Assembly: GCA_018396705.1 (NCBI GenBank)
Contig: JAGTQZ010000001.1
Span: 1 to 64,000 of the forward strand
Direction: 5' to 3'
Origin: Candidatus Bathyarchaeota archaeon
Lineage (GTDB): Archaea; Thermoproteota; Bathyarchaeia; Bathyarchaeales; Bathycorpusculaceae
DNA length: 64,000 nucleotides
The position numbers and the translations under genes are program-made. Position 1 is the first letter of the stretch, and each line of letters begins with the position of its first letter. Of the stretch, positions 43,508-53,078 are shown piece by piece. The notes under the pieces are model-generated. The model had not been told where the DNA came from. It was given only the letters and a program-made list of their open reading frames with translations, and did not search any database.

Positions 43508-43918
43508 ATGAAATACGACTATGAAGCATTGCTCAAACGAGCGCGTTCCCAGCTGCCTGAAACTGCCCTAAAGCGGGAGAGACTGGAAATTCCAAAGCTT
43601 CAATATGTAGTTGTTGGAACACGCACGATAATCCATAATTTCATGGAAATCGCTGAAGTTTTAAACCGCGACCCGCAGCACTTGTTAAAGTTTTTGACCG
43701 GAGAGTTGGCCACAGCAGCTCTCATGCAAGAGTCAAGAGTTATTTTTCAAGGCAAGTTTCCAAGGGAAACCCTTGAAAGACTTTTACAAAGATACATGGA
43801 CACGTTTGTCACATGTCCAGTGTGCAAGCGTCCGGACACGAAAATTGTGAAGGAAAAGCGTCTATCCTTCCTCGTTTGCACGGCTTGTGGCGCCAAGTCC
43901 TCGGTAAGGCAACTGTGA
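43508..43918 (+). CDS. Translation initiation factor aIF2, beta subunit
   Basis: Part of the aIF2 heterotrimer that brings initiator tRNA to the ribosome. The family start YDYEALLKRARSQLPE, the central LKFLTGELATAALMQESRVIFQGKF block, and a C-terminal zinc ribbon (CPVC, 17 residues, then CTAC) are all present. It is about 136 residues. I prefer ATG 43508 because GGAG is 8 nt upstream; ATG 43502 and 43475 are also in frame. It is followed 11 bp later by DUF424, the order found in many archaeal genomes. Confidence 0.92.
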   Translation: MKYDYEALLKRARSQLPETALKRERLEIPKLQYVVVGTRTIIHNFMEIAEVLNRDPQHLLKFLTGELATAALMQESRVIFQGKFPRETLERLLQRYMDTFVTCPVCKRPDTKIVKEKRLSFLVCTACGAKSSVRQL

Positions 43919-43929
43919 GAGGCTGAAAA

Positions 43930-44226
43930 TTGAAGTGTTACATGAAGCTGAGAAAAATCGGCAACAACATTTTGCTTTCCATCTGTGACGCTGAGGTTCT
44001 TGGGAGAACTCTCCGCGAGGGCAAAATAGTTTTCCGTATTACTGAAGAGTTCTACAAAGGCGAAGAGGTCGAGGTTGAAGAAGCCATAGCCATGATTGAA
44101 ACCTCAACCATCGTGAACATGGTTGGCAAAAATGTCGTGGAAAAAGCTGTTGAAAAAGGCTACGTGCATCCGGAAGCGATCCTAAAAATTGAGGGCATAC
44201 CTCACGCTCAGATTGTAAAGCTGTGA
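43930..44226 (+). CDS. DUF424 family protein
   Basis: 98 residues of the archaeal COG2412/DUF424 family: a beta-rich start (MKLRKIGNNILLSICDAEVLGRTLREG) and a conserved centre (SIVNMVGKNVVEKAVEKGYVHPEAILKIEGIPHAQ in this protein's wording, around residues 55-90). It is typically next to aIF2-beta, as here, which hints at a translation role not yet proven. The start is TTG 43930 or the ATG at 43942. Confidence 0.85.
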   Translation: MKCYMKLRKIGNNILLSICDAEVLGRTLREGKIVFRITEEFYKGEEVEVEEAIAMIETSTIVNMVGKNVVEKAVEKGYVHPEAILKIEGIPHAQIVKL

Positions 44227-44293
44227 AAGTAAGCAATGCTTTTTAAAAAGCACGGTTAATTGGAAAGTAGAGCTAACTTGATGGGTTAAGAAT

Positions 44294-45319
44294 GTGAGCA
44301 TCGGCAGGTTTGCCCTCAAAACTTTCAGGAACTTTCTTAAGTTTAAGACTGGAAAAGTCTCGCCCCTTTTCGCTTCCTATAATGTGACTGGACGCTGTAA
44401 CATGCGGTGTGTCTACTGCAACTGGTGGAAAATGGAAAAGCTGGAGTTGCCAACGAATAAAGCATTAACCGTTATAGACGAGGTTTGCAGTTTGGACGTA
44501 AGCTTTTTTGATTTCAGCGGAGGTGAACCCATGCTACGCAATGACCTAACAACACTGGCTAAAAAGGCGGCATCCCACAACTGCCTCGTGAGTATAAATA
44601 CAAACGCTACCCTTTTGAAACGTGAAAACGCGTCAAGAATCGCAGATGCGTTTGACATTGTTGTGGTGTCCATTGACGGCCCAAAGGAATGTCATGACAA
44701 AATAAGAGGGGTAGCTGGAGCTTTTCAACGAGCTGTCGAAAGCATAAAAGTTTTGAGGAGTTTAGGTGTAGAAGTCGGCATAAACAGCGTTATTTCGCCA
44801 TACAACATTGACGTTTTTCCAGGGTTTGTTGAAGAGATTCGCCCTATAGCAGATTTTTTGCAAGTTCAGCCGGTTCATCCATATCCGCCGCCTTCAAAGA
44901 ATAAGCCTCCAATCGATAAAGTAGCGGCTATTCAAGAGTATTTGCTAGACTTGAAAAAGAAGGACCCCAAGTTTTTGGCAGTACCTACAGATTTTCTCCG
45001 GGGCTTACGGCTTTTCTTTGAGGAGAAAACGCCTAAAATTTGCGATGCCGGAAAGCTTTACGTTGCAATAGACCCCGCCGGAAACCTTTTGGCCTGCGCC
45101 GCTAGCGGAGACATTGTGCTTGGAAACCTTTTAGAAAGTTCTGCTGAGAATATTTTGACAAGCGATAGCGAAACTACAAAAAGAGCATGGGCTAAGGTTG
45201 CTTCATGCGATGGGTGCTGGCTTGAATGCACCGTCGGCGTCTCTGTTGCTGTCAGAAATCTTAAGGAAACTATTCAGATGGCAAGATTGTTAAAAGGCTT
45301 TCAATGTTTTAGAGCATAA
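44294..45319 (+). CDS. Radical SAM protein with SPASM-like C-terminus
   Basis: 341 residues. The radical SAM cluster is CNMRCVYCNWW, followed by DFSGGEPMLRNDLTTL and VSIDGPKECHDKIRGV. The C-terminal third holds further cysteines (CDAGKLYVAIDPAGNLLACAASGD, then CDGCWLECTVG), the SPASM-type auxiliary cluster pattern. Substrates of this group range from peptides to tetrapyrroles, and there is no neighbouring precursor peptide visible to choose between them. GTG 44294 starts the gene. Confidence 0.85.
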   Translation: MSIGRFALKTFRNFLKFKTGKVSPLFASYNVTGRCNMRCVYCNWWKMEKLELPTNKALTVIDEVCSLDVSFFDFSGGEPMLRNDLTTLAKKAASHNCLVSINTNATLLKRENASRIADAFDIVVVSIDGPKECHDKIRGVAGAFQRAVESIKVLRSLGVEVGINSVISPYNIDVFPGFVEEIRPIADFLQVQPVHPYPPPSKNKPPIDKVAAIQEYLLDLKKKDPKFLAVPTDFLRGLRLFFEEKTPKICDAGKLYVAIDPAGNLLACAASGDIVLGNLLESSAENILTSDSETTKRAWAKVASCDGCWLECTVGVSVAVRNLKETIQMARLLKGFQCFRA

Positions 45320-45374
45320 ACATGCTTTTAAGTAAGTGGCTTCATCTTTTAAAAGGAAATGATGAGGTGCTTAC

Positions 45375-45680
45375 TTGGGCAAGAAGAAGGTCATAAGCGA
45401 AGAAGAATTAAGCGAGATGGTTTATCCTACGGAGAATGATGTTTTAGGCGTAGCTGTAAAGCTTCTCGGTTTTGATCGTGTTCTTGTTAAATGTCAAGAT
45501 GGAAACGAGCGTTTGTGTCGTATAAGAGGTAAAATGAAGAGACGGGTATGGATAAGAGAAGGCGACGTTGTTCTCGTTTCGCCTTGGGACTTTCAGTCTG
45601 ACAAACGTGGGGACGTCATTTGGCGCTATACCCATGCACAGGCAGAGTGGCTTCGCAAAAAGGGCTACTTAACCATCTAA
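45375..45680 (+). CDS. Translation initiation factor aIF1A
   Basis: 101-residue S1-like OB-fold factor that occupies the ribosomal A site at initiation. It has the GVAVKLLGFDRVLVKCQDGNERLCRIRGKMKRRVWIREGDVVLVSPWDFQSDKRGDVIWRY core with the conserved basic loop. The start is TTG 45375, with GGTG upstream. First of a three-gene set with RIO1 and a KH protein, 18 bp apart, tying initiation to ribosome maturation. Confidence 0.94.
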   Translation: MGKKKVISEEELSEMVYPTENDVLGVAVKLLGFDRVLVKCQDGNERLCRIRGKMKRRVWIREGDVVLVSPWDFQSDKRGDVIWRYTHAQAEWLRKKGYLTI

Positions 45681-45698
45681 AAATGGCGAGGAAACTTT

Positions 45699-46496
45699 TT
45701 GTCTTTTCGGGAACGTGTTGAAAAAAGGCTTCGCGAGGAAGAAAAGGAATATGAAGTTGAACAGTTGATGAAAGAGAAGCGAAGCGAGGAATACGAGGTT
45801 TTAGAGGAGGTTTTTGACCGTTCAACTCTAATGATCATATACGACTTCATGAATAGCGGGGTAATCGACCGAATTTATGGCGTCGTGAAAGCCGGCAAAG
45901 AAGCCCGAGTGTACTGGGGCAAAGATAAAGAAGGCAAAGGGCTTGCCATAAAAATTTACCTAACTGTTTCTGCGGAATTCCGTAAGGGGATGCTAAAATA
46001 CATCGAAGGAGACCCGAGGTTTAGAAATGTGAAACATGACACTCGATCGCTGATTTTTGCGTGGGCTCAAAAAGAGTTCAAAAATCTTGAACAAGCGTTG
46101 GCAGCGGAAGTCAGAGTACCGAAACCTATCGCAGTCAGAAACAACGTACTTATCATGGAGTTCATCGGGAAAGATGGGGTAAGCGCACCTTCCATGAAGG
46201 AGCAACCTCCATCCAACCCGGAGAGAATTTACAAAATCCTAATAACTTACCTTGAAAGACTTTACAGGAAGGCGGGGCTTGTTCACGGAGACTTAAGCGA
46301 ATACAACATCATGATCTGGAGAGGTTTACCTGTGCTTTTTGACATGGCGCAGGCCGTTCCGATTTCGCATCCACTAGCAAACTTCCTCTTGAATAGGGAT
46401 ATCGCTAACTTAAACAGATTTTTCAATCGTTTAGGCGTGAACACCTTGTCAGCTGAAGAAGTTTACAGGAGAGTTACAGGCCATGGCTCAACCTAG
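45699..46496 (+). CDS. RIO1-type serine/threonine kinase
   Basis: 265 residues of the RIO1 family of atypical kinases needed for 30S maturation in archaea. It has a P-loop-like VVKAGKEARVYWGKD, the catalytic Lys in LAIKIYL, the HGDLSEYNIMI catalytic loop and the metal-binding VLFDMAQAV. TTG 45699 with GAGGAAA upstream. It overlaps the KH gene by 14 bp. Confidence 0.93.
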   Translation: MSFRERVEKRLREEEKEYEVEQLMKEKRSEEYEVLEEVFDRSTLMIIYDFMNSGVIDRIYGVVKAGKEARVYWGKDKEGKGLAIKIYLTVSAEFRKGMLKYIEGDPRFRNVKHDTRSLIFAWAQKEFKNLEQALAAEVRVPKPIAVRNNVLIMEFIGKDGVSAPSMKEQPPSNPERIYKILITYLERLYRKAGLVHGDLSEYNIMIWRGLPVLFDMAQAVPISHPLANFLLNRDIANLNRFFNRLGVNTLSAEEVYRRVTGHGST

Positions 46497-47055
46497 CACT
46501 TTTGTAAGGATACCTAAAGAGCGGATCGGCGTACTGATCGGGCAAGGTGGCGAAACAAAGAAAGCTATTGAAAACATGCTTTCAGTTACTCTCCAAGTAG
46601 AGAGTGACACAGGCGGCGTAACAATAATACTTTCAGAGAAGGCAGAAGACCCCTCTGTGCTTTTGAGGGCTAAAGATGTAGTGACCGCCATTGGAAGAGG
46701 TTTCTCTCCTGAACATGCGTTTAAACTCATTCACGATGAAGAAGCCATCTTAGACATAATAGACTTAAGGACAATTTTTGGAAGATCCGAATCTGACATT
46801 AGACGCGTCAAGGGACGAATTATCGGGATGGAAGGAAAAACAAGAAGGATAATAGAAGAGTTAACGGATACCCACATAGCTGTTTACGGCCACACGGCTA
46901 GCATCATTGGAAAAATCGAAAACGCCCAAATCGCAAGGGAAGCAATTCAGATGCTTATTCAAGGAAGCCAACACGCCACAGTCTACAAGTTCCTCCACAA
47001 AAAACGCAGAGAGCTCAAAAAAAGCATGCTCGAACTTTGGGAGAAACCAGAGTAA
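46483..47055 (+). CDS. KH-domain RNA-binding protein (Krr1/Dim2/Pno1 family)
   Basis: 190 residues with two KH-type domains: VRIPKERIGVLIGQGGETKKAIE at the N-terminus, and RVKGRIIGMEGKTRRIIEELTDTHIAVYGHTASIIG in the centre, with GxxG loops in both. Eukaryotic relatives bind the 3' end of small-subunit rRNA; an archaeal role in 16S maturation fits its coupling to RIO1. It overlaps the preceding gene, so their products are probably made together. Confidence 0.9.
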   Translation: MAQPSTFVRIPKERIGVLIGQGGETKKAIENMLSVTLQVESDTGGVTIILSEKAEDPSVLLRAKDVVTAIGRGFSPEHAFKLIHDEEAILDIIDLRTIFGRSESDIRRVKGRIIGMEGKTRRIIEELTDTHIAVYGHTASIIGKIENAQIAREAIQMLIQGSQHATVYKFLHKKRRELKKSMLELWEKPE

Positions 47056-47369
47056 ATTCGGAGAAATCAGAATATGGCTGGATAAGACTCTCTATTTTCT
47101 GGAGGTATGCTTCTCCTTAGGGATAATATATATTCTTCAAATACGCGGATTTCGGCGGCAATATTTTCTTCTTTTTGTTCTAGCAACCTTTACGTGTAAT
47201 TAATTGTAAGGTGGCATGAAATGTGATCATAATATGAAGCGCTTTATAAATAATGCACAAGCCCACTTGTAGTTTGGAAAATTTAGTTTAGAGAAAAGTA
47301 TGAACCCGAGAAAACCTTTTTAGAAAACTTCACCGCTATGGTTCAGTTAATGCTTCGCTGGTTGAAAAT
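47056..47369 (+). other. 314-bp gap before the nitroreductase; TATA-like run only
   Basis: No gene is visible. A TATA-like run (CTTTATAAATAATG, about 47241-47254) may be a promoter for the nitroreductase, which would give it a long leader of about 100 bases. No tRNA or stable hairpin was seen by eye. Confidence 0.25.
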
Positions 47370-47912
47370 ATGGACGTGTTCGAAGCGATAAAAGGTAGAA
47401 GAAGTGTTAGAAAGTATAAAAGTAAAAAAGTCGACAGGGAACTCATCAAAAAATTGTTAGAGGCTGCTCGATGGGCGCCTTCTGGAGGAAACATTCAACC
47501 ATGGGTATTTATAGTGATTGAAGATCCAAAGTTGCTTGATTTAGTGCGAAAAGTTTCTCCGGGATATTTTGGAGAAGCCCCTCTTGCAATACTTGTCTGC
47601 TCGAATAGGGAGAGATCCTACAAAGTCGGAGGTCCTCTTGCAAGAGATTACCTCACGATATGTGACTGCGCAATGGCTGTGCAAAATATGCTCTTGGCGG
47701 CGTATGCCCTTGGCTTAGGAACATGTGTTGTGAAATCATTTTCTCATCCGGCGATAAAGGAGTTACTGGCAATTCCAGAAGGTATAGAACCAGAACTTTT
47801 AGTAATAGTAGGTTACCCTGACCAAACGCCCAAACCACCACCTAAACTGCCACTGAAGGAAATAGTTCACCTAAACGGTTATGGCAAAAAGTTTTCAGAT
47901 TTGGAGGAGTAA
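47370..47912 (+). CDS. Nitroreductase-family FMN protein
   Basis: 180 residues of the nitroreductase fold: the FMN-phosphate block KGRRSVRKYKSKKVD at the N-terminus, ARWAPSGGNIQPWVF, and LGLGTCVVKSFSH with VGYPDQTPKPPPK at the end. Binds FMN and reduces an unknown substrate with NAD(P)H. A DUF6092-like gene follows one base after its stop. Confidence 0.9.
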   Translation: MDVFEAIKGRRSVRKYKSKKVDRELIKKLLEAARWAPSGGNIQPWVFIVIEDPKLLDLVRKVSPGYFGEAPLAILVCSNRERSYKVGGPLARDYLTICDCAMAVQNMLLAAYALGLGTCVVKSFSHPAIKELLAIPEGIEPELLVIVGYPDQTPKPPPKLPLKEIVHLNGYGKKFSDLEE

Positions 47913-47913
47913 A

Positions 47914-48225
47914 ATGGACAACCCTCAAATAAGCGGGAACGATTACTTATTTGAGATTGCAGTTTTCCTTGCTACGAGCGCTTTAAATTGCATGGACGAA
48001 CCTCACCTTTATGGGCCATTCAGACTGCTAGACGCATTAAGCAAAATCGCGGACTTACCAAAGTATGCACCATGTTTAAAGGAGGACCCGTTTCTTCAGA
48101 AGATAAAGGCTATTGTAGACGAGAAAAAGTTTCTCGTAATGTATAACGTGGAGGAGTTCAGAAAAGCATTGAACGAAATTGTAAAAATGTTCGCAGAAGA
48201 ACTTAAAAAAAGATATCTAAAATAA
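47914..48225 (+). CDS. DUF6092-like helical protein
   Basis: About 103 residues, all helical (YLFEIAVFLATSALNCMDEPHLYGPFRLLDALSKIADLP, then a charged second half). This resembles a small domain annotated as DUF6092 in other prokaryotes, but I am working from memory of the pattern. GGAGGAG lies just before the ATG at 47914. It is coupled to the nitroreductase by one base. Confidence 0.6.
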   Translation: MDNPQISGNDYLFEIAVFLATSALNCMDEPHLYGPFRLLDALSKIADLPKYAPCLKEDPFLQKIKAIVDEKKFLVMYNVEEFRKALNEIVKMFAEELKKRYLK

Positions 48226-48312
48226 CTGATGAAAAGAAATGATTACCTCTCCTTTTATTTTCATCAAGTCTTGGATAAAGAAGGTACGCGTAGTTTTAGA
48301 AGCAACAAAGGA

Positions 48313-49350
48313 TCAGTGAATATTGCCATCTTTTATTATCGTTTTTCCATCAAGCGTCAATGTTGGCTTTGGAATTATAAAATCCAGATGAATATCTGAT
48401 GAGACTTTCCCTCCAATATGGGAGTTATCTCCAATCGCCAAGTGTACGGTGCCTTTAATTTTCTCCGCCTCAAGGACGTTATCAGGTCGTCTTGCAAATG
48501 GATTTGTTCCAACTCCTAGCTCCGCTAGATTTCTGCGAGAGATAAATGGCTCGACATTCTTACTGAAGTCCAGTAAGTTCCTTAAATAGTCGCCGATTGC
48601 ACCACCTCCGATGATTTCAGCCACATAGCCGTCTTTAAAAACCAAGGTCATTTTTTCTTTTAAGTCAGGATACCAGCCCGGTTCAACAACAATTTTTCCG
48701 TTAGCTGTTCCTTCAACCGGGGCGCAAAAAGCTTCTCCGGAAGGAAGATTTCCAAAAGATCCTTTTTCTGTGAAGATTCCGGCATCAACTGTTCCATTTC
48801 TACCTTTGATGCTCAAGGTTATGTCTGTCCCACCGGGCGATATAACCTTAGCCTCATTTGCTTTCGTCAGCAAATCTGCGATTTTCCTAGTTTCCCTTTC
48901 TATTTCACGGTAATCTGCAGCCATAGGGCCTCCTGGATAAAACATTTCAGCCAAGAACATTGGCATGCTTGCGATTCGCGCCCCAGCTTTGCAGGCGTTG
49001 ACTCTTGCATCCGTATGTGTTAACGAATAGGTCGTAATTGCAACGACGACGTCTGCAGCTTTCATCCGTTCCTCAACCTCTTTTCCAGGATATGCTCCAT
49101 GCTTACCAACAGATGGATACGCAAAAAATTCAACTTTGCATTTTGGAAAACTTTCAGCGGCGATTTCACTTACAATTTTAGCTAGAAGTGCCCTCTTTAA
49201 TGCATCTAAAAGTTTGCCGCTGTTCTTTAACCTCCACTCTTCCACGGTGGGAATATCTGTAACCACTAAAATTTTTTCACCTTCTCTGACACCCATATTC
49301 ACATTAAACATGTTTATAACACCATTGACTATTTTCTCTCTTTCAATCAT
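48313..49350 (-). CDS. M29-type aminopeptidase-like metallopeptidase
   Basis: About 345 residues related to thermophilic aminopeptidase T (peptidase M29). Recognisable are TDIPTVEEWRL, the ADVVVAITTYSLTHTDAR segment, GNLPSGEAFCAPVEGTANGKIVV (a metal Glu region) and the C-terminal AIGDNSHIGGKVSSDIHLDFIIPKPTLTLDGKTI with metal His/Asp. I prefer ATG 49350, with GGTGAG upstream, to GTG 49362. It precedes the amino-acid permease on the opposite strand, suggesting joint peptide and amino-acid use. Confidence 0.85.
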   Translation of the reverse strand: MIEREKIVNGVINMFNVNMGVREGEKILVVTDIPTVEEWRLKNSGKLLDALKRALLAKIVSEIAAESFPKCKVEFFAYPSVGKHGAYPGKEVEERMKAADVVVAITTYSLTHTDARVNACKAGARIASMPMFLAEMFYPGGPMAADYREIERETRKIADLLTKANEAKVISPGGTDITLSIKGRNGTVDAGIFTEKGSFGNLPSGEAFCAPVEGTANGKIVVEPGWYPDLKEKMTLVFKDGYVAEIIGGGAIGDYLRNLLDFSKNVEPFISRRNLAELGVGTNPFARRPDNVLEAEKIKGTVHLAIGDNSHIGGKVSSDIHLDFIIPKPTLTLDGKTIIKDGNIH

Positions 49351-49588
49351 GATACTCACCAATCGAAGAGTAATGTCTTAAATTGGTTATTAAAAGTTGT
49401 GCAATGTTGGATAGAAATGCCGTGAGATCCATATGTTAGTTTATTTGTCTTTGGCCACCATGTAACGTGAAAATATGGTTACATTATGCAAGCAAATGAG
49501 GGTGAATTCGAGTTACACTTTCACCGAAAGTTTTTTAAAAACTTTAAAGCTTCAAAAGATTGGAAAATTATAAAAGGGGAAAGGAGAA

Positions 49589-51148
49589 ATGTCCGAAGAA
49601 AAACCGTTGCTATTTGTCAGAAAGGCTTCAGGACTTTCGAGGGAAATAGGCCCTTGGTCGGTTCTCTTCTTTCCATTGAAAGCCTCTCTTAATCCATGGT
49701 TTTTCCTTATGATCGGCATTTTACCCTTCCTTTACCCAGGGGTTAACATGGTGTTGTCCTTTGCCCTAGCAGGGATTCTGGTAATTATCTATGGGTTGGT
49801 CTTAGCATTTGAGCTTGTCTGTATGCCAAGGGCTGGCGGGAACTATGTGGTCATCGCTAGAGGATTACATCCGGTTTACGGTATGATGGAGGGCTGGCGT
49901 TCCGTTATCTGGAATCCTATAGCAAACGCTACATGCTCATTCTTGGCGGCAAGCTCCTTTGCAGATGGACTTAAGGCTATCGGAATTTTCACCGGCTCAC
50001 GTGGGTTAATCGATGCTGGCAGCTATTTCGCAACAGTGCAAGGGAGCCTAATAATAGCAATCATTCTGATAATTGTTGGTGGGCTCATCGACTTCTTCGG
50101 TCCAGGCACATTAAAACGATCCATGGTGATATTTAGCGGTATAACCATAATAGGCACATTAGTCATGATAGCCATTCTGGTAGCAACAGGACCGAATGGT
50201 ACACCTTCAATGTGGGATGCTGTTTGGGGTAAAGGCGCATACAACGAGATATTAAATGTAGCTAGGGCAAACGGCTGGAAGCCTGCAAGCTTCAGTTGGG
50301 CTTCAACAAGCGCTGCCATACTTACATGCAGAGGCTTCCTATATCCAGATAATGTATCCCCCTTGGCAGGAGAGATGTCTAAACCAAGAAAGACCATAAT
50401 GGTGGGCATAGGTTTCGCTGGTGTGATCTTAGCAGCCTTCGCTATGGGTGCATCTGCATCGCTAATGTATGCTTTTGGCGACTTTGTGTCCGCATACGAC
50501 TATGTTGTGATGGGTGGCTATGCAAGTCAGCTAACAATTAATCCAGGATTAGGCCCAAATCTGGCAATATTTGCAGCCTCCTTAACTACTAATGCGGCGC
50601 TATCCGGTTTCATGCTCATGATACCGTTCTTCTCAATAATAGGTCTTATACCCCACGGCTACTTCTGGACTACGAGGCCGTTTTTCGCCATGGCCCTTGA
50701 CCGATATGCTCCAAAAATATTCTCACATGTATCAGACAGGTGGCACATTCCGATTTATAGTTGGCTATACTGTTTCGTAATGCAACTGATCTTCGTATTC
50801 CTTGCCGCAACCTTCCCAATAATCCTATCAGTTAGCCTGTTTATCTTGGGTACAATGCTTGTTATCTGGTGGTCCATTACCGGAGTAACTTTACCATTTA
50901 CTCGACCGCATATATGGGAGAGGGGAGTCTACGTCCCGCTTCCACTAATGATTTCGTTAAGCCTAATATCCACAATACTGGAATACTATGTTTTGTTCAC
51001 GGGAGTTGCGACAGTGAATCTATTATCCATAGTTATAACACTGATCATAATGGCTTGGGGAATAGGAATGTACGCTGTCATGTCTTACATAAACAAGAAG
51101 AGAGGCATAGACATCAATGCAATCTTTGCTGAAGTCCCGCCAGAATAA
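49589..51148 (+). CDS. APC-family amino-acid permease
   Basis: 519 residues with about 12 membrane helices. The N-terminal SREIGPWSVLFFPLKASLNPWF and AFELVCMPRAGGNYVVIARGLHP (TM3 region), with a later GFLYPDNVSPLAGEMSKPRKT, place it in the amino acid-polyamine-cation superfamily. The substrate is not predictable. ATG 49589 has a fine AAGGAG site. It lies near the M29 peptidase and racemase genes. Confidence 0.9.
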   Translation: MSEEKPLLFVRKASGLSREIGPWSVLFFPLKASLNPWFFLMIGILPFLYPGVNMVLSFALAGILVIIYGLVLAFELVCMPRAGGNYVVIARGLHPVYGMMEGWRSVIWNPIANATCSFLAASSFADGLKAIGIFTGSRGLIDAGSYFATVQGSLIIAIILIIVGGLIDFFGPGTLKRSMVIFSGITIIGTLVMIAILVATGPNGTPSMWDAVWGKGAYNEILNVARANGWKPASFSWASTSAAILTCRGFLYPDNVSPLAGEMSKPRKTIMVGIGFAGVILAAFAMGASASLMYAFGDFVSAYDYVVMGGYASQLTINPGLGPNLAIFAASLTTNAALSGFMLMIPFFSIIGLIPHGYFWTTRPFFAMALDRYAPKIFSHVSDRWHIPIYSWLYCFVMQLIFVFLAATFPIILSVSLFILGTMLVIWWSITGVTLPFTRPHIWERGVYVPLPLMISLSLISTILEYYVLFTGVATVNLLSIVITLIIMAWGIGMYAVMSYINKKRGIDINAIFAEVPPE

Positions 51149-51156
51149 CCCCTTTT

Positions 51157-52098
51157 TTATGCTTCAACACGCATGAACTGGAACTCTTTCGGCGGTAAGT
51201 CGACAACGAAGCCCCTTAAAACCCCGGACTCGTATTCAGAGCCCGGGTTTAAGCAGAGAGTTCTGCCCAGACGTATAGTGCCTGGAGATTCGTGAATGTG
51301 ACCATGTAAGCATAACAATGGTTGATACTTTTCTATAGCTTCTCTGACCGCCTTGCTTCCAGCTGGGTAAGTTACTGGTGAACCCATTTCCCAGACTTGT
51401 TTAAGGTTTTTGTCAAGTTTTGGGCAAATATCTAACCCTGTGTTATATGGGGGGGCGTGGAAATTGCATATCAAGTTTTCGTAGTTTTTAACCTTCTTAA
51501 ACTCATCTTCCAGCTTTTTCTTAAGTTCTTTCTCTGAACACTCCCGATGAGTTCCCCACGGAGTTGGATTAGTCCACGGGCAACTTATCAGTTCGTGTCT
51601 ACTGTCTAAGTCTACAACTTTTCCAACGGGGTTAATCACTCTGTCATTTTCCTCAATAACTTTATCAATCTCGAAGGGATCATCGTTTCCCGGACTCACA
51701 ATTATCTTCACGTTTTTCGGCACTTTCTCCTCGGCTAACTTAAACCATGACTGAAGGACTTCTGACATAAGCTTTACAAACAACTCGTCCATTTTTCTCG
51801 AATCCGCTTGTAACTCCTCTACTTCTTGTGGAGTTGTCTCAAACACGTAGTAGCCTTGATTACGGTAAGTTTTTATGACCTCATCGACTTCTCTTCTGGA
51901 ATGCAAAACTTTTGTTTTACCCCACGGTGCATAGTACCATTCATTCTCCGTCCGCTTAACTATTGGGACAATAGCTTTGCCCGTTAAGTCGCCAAGCATC
52001 ATTAACACGTCAACTTTGTGAATTTCATGCATTCTAATGAACTTCCTCCAAATTACTTCACTTCCGTGAATGTCGACGGCGGCGAAGATTCTAGTCAT
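51157..52098 (-). CDS. Calcineurin-like metallophosphoesterase
   Basis: 313 residues with all five metallophosphoesterase motifs: AAVDIHGS (D-x-H), LGDLTG (GDxxx), SPGNDDPF (GND), NFHAPPYNTGLD and LHGHIHES. Several charged inserts separate the first and second halves. The family covers phosphatases, nucleases and cyclic-nucleotide hydrolases, so no substrate is claimed. It ends 9 bp from the converging permease. Confidence 0.88.
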   Translation of the reverse strand: MTRIFAAVDIHGSEVIWRKFIRMHEIHKVDVLMMLGDLTGKAIVPIVKRTENEWYYAPWGKTKVLHSRREVDEVIKTYRNQGYYVFETTPQEVEELQADSRKMDELFVKLMSEVLQSWFKLAEEKVPKNVKIIVSPGNDDPFEIDKVIEENDRVINPVGKVVDLDSRHELISCPWTNPTPWGTHRECSEKELKKKLEDEFKKVKNYENLICNFHAPPYNTGLDICPKLDKNLKQVWEMGSPVTYPAGSKAVREAIEKYQPLLCLHGHIHESPGTIRLGRTLCLNPGSEYESGVLRGFVVDLPPKEFQFMRVEA

Positions 52099-52273
52099 TT
52101 TAACTTCCCGGCCATGATCTTAATCCTTTATTGTTTATTTACGTTTCTGTTGTTATGGCGCTTTTTAGCTTAAAGGCTATTTCAAGCAAAGTCTAACTCT
52201 TTTAAACATTGCTGCTGTCAACCGGAAAATATATTTAAAGGTTCCTCAATCCCTTTTGAAAGGTAAATGGTCT

Positions 52274-53020
52274 ATGGAAAACCCAAAAATCGACTTAGTT
52301 GCTGAAGGATTAAGGATCGTAAACATGGCTAAACAACGAAATTTAGCGCTTAGGCTAATGGGTGCGGTTGCTGTTAGGTTGCATTGCCCAAAATATGCCC
52401 ATCTCCATATGGAAATGGAAAGAGAACTATCCGACTTAGACCTTGTTGGATATGCCTCTCAAGGGTCTAAAATATCAAATTTTATGCATGAGATTGGCTA
52501 TGAAAAAAGGCCGTTGCGCCCCTCTTATGGCTTGGAGATGCGGCACAAATACATAAGCAATACAAGTGGATGCATTGTAGACATTTTTTTGGACAAACTT
52601 ATAATGTGTCACACTGTTGATTTTAGGAATCGTTTAGAAATCGATTATCCAACAATTCCGCTGGCTGAATTATTGTTGACGAAGCTACAAATTGTAAACT
52701 TTACTGAAAAAGATTTCAAAGATGTTGCGATCTTATTTATGGAGCATAACGTTGGAGAAGGTGATGAGGAAACAATTAATTCTGAGTTGATATCCAAGGT
52801 TCTGTCTGAGGATTGGGGATTTTACTACACCGCCACTACAAACCTTAAGAAGATCCTTACACTCCTTTCAGCCCAAAACGGACTGAAGGAGAATAAAGAG
52901 GACATAGAACGGAAGATTAACATTTTGTTAGAGGAAATTGAAAAGAAACCAAAATCATTTAGATGGAAGATGCGTGCAAAAATCGGAACAAAGAAAAAGT
53001 GGTATAACGAAGTTTTTTAG
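52274..53020 (+). CDS. Nucleotidyltransferase-fold protein
   Basis: 248 residues with a polymerase-beta-like start: GAVAVRLHCP and the acidic pair SDLDLVG, then CIVDIFLDKL as the third strand. The rest is helical. This layout is common in AbiEii/MNT-type toxins and in uncharacterised archaeal proteins. No partner antitoxin of known family is adjacent, so a toxin role is only a possibility. I chose ATG 52274; a TATA-like run (about 52228-52240) fits a transcript starting near 52256. The next gene follows in 58 bp. Confidence 0.65.
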   Translation: MENPKIDLVAEGLRIVNMAKQRNLALRLMGAVAVRLHCPKYAHLHMEMERELSDLDLVGYASQGSKISNFMHEIGYEKRPLRPSYGLEMRHKYISNTSGCIVDIFLDKLIMCHTVDFRNRLEIDYPTIPLAELLLTKLQIVNFTEKDFKDVAILFMEHNVGEGDEETINSELISKVLSEDWGFYYTATTNLKKILTLLSAQNGLKENKEDIERKINILLEEIEKKPKSFRWKMRAKIGTKKKWYNEVF

Positions 53021-53078
53021 TTTCTGGGTAGTTTAATAATTTAATTAAAACACCAGTGATTTATCATGAGTTTATGAG

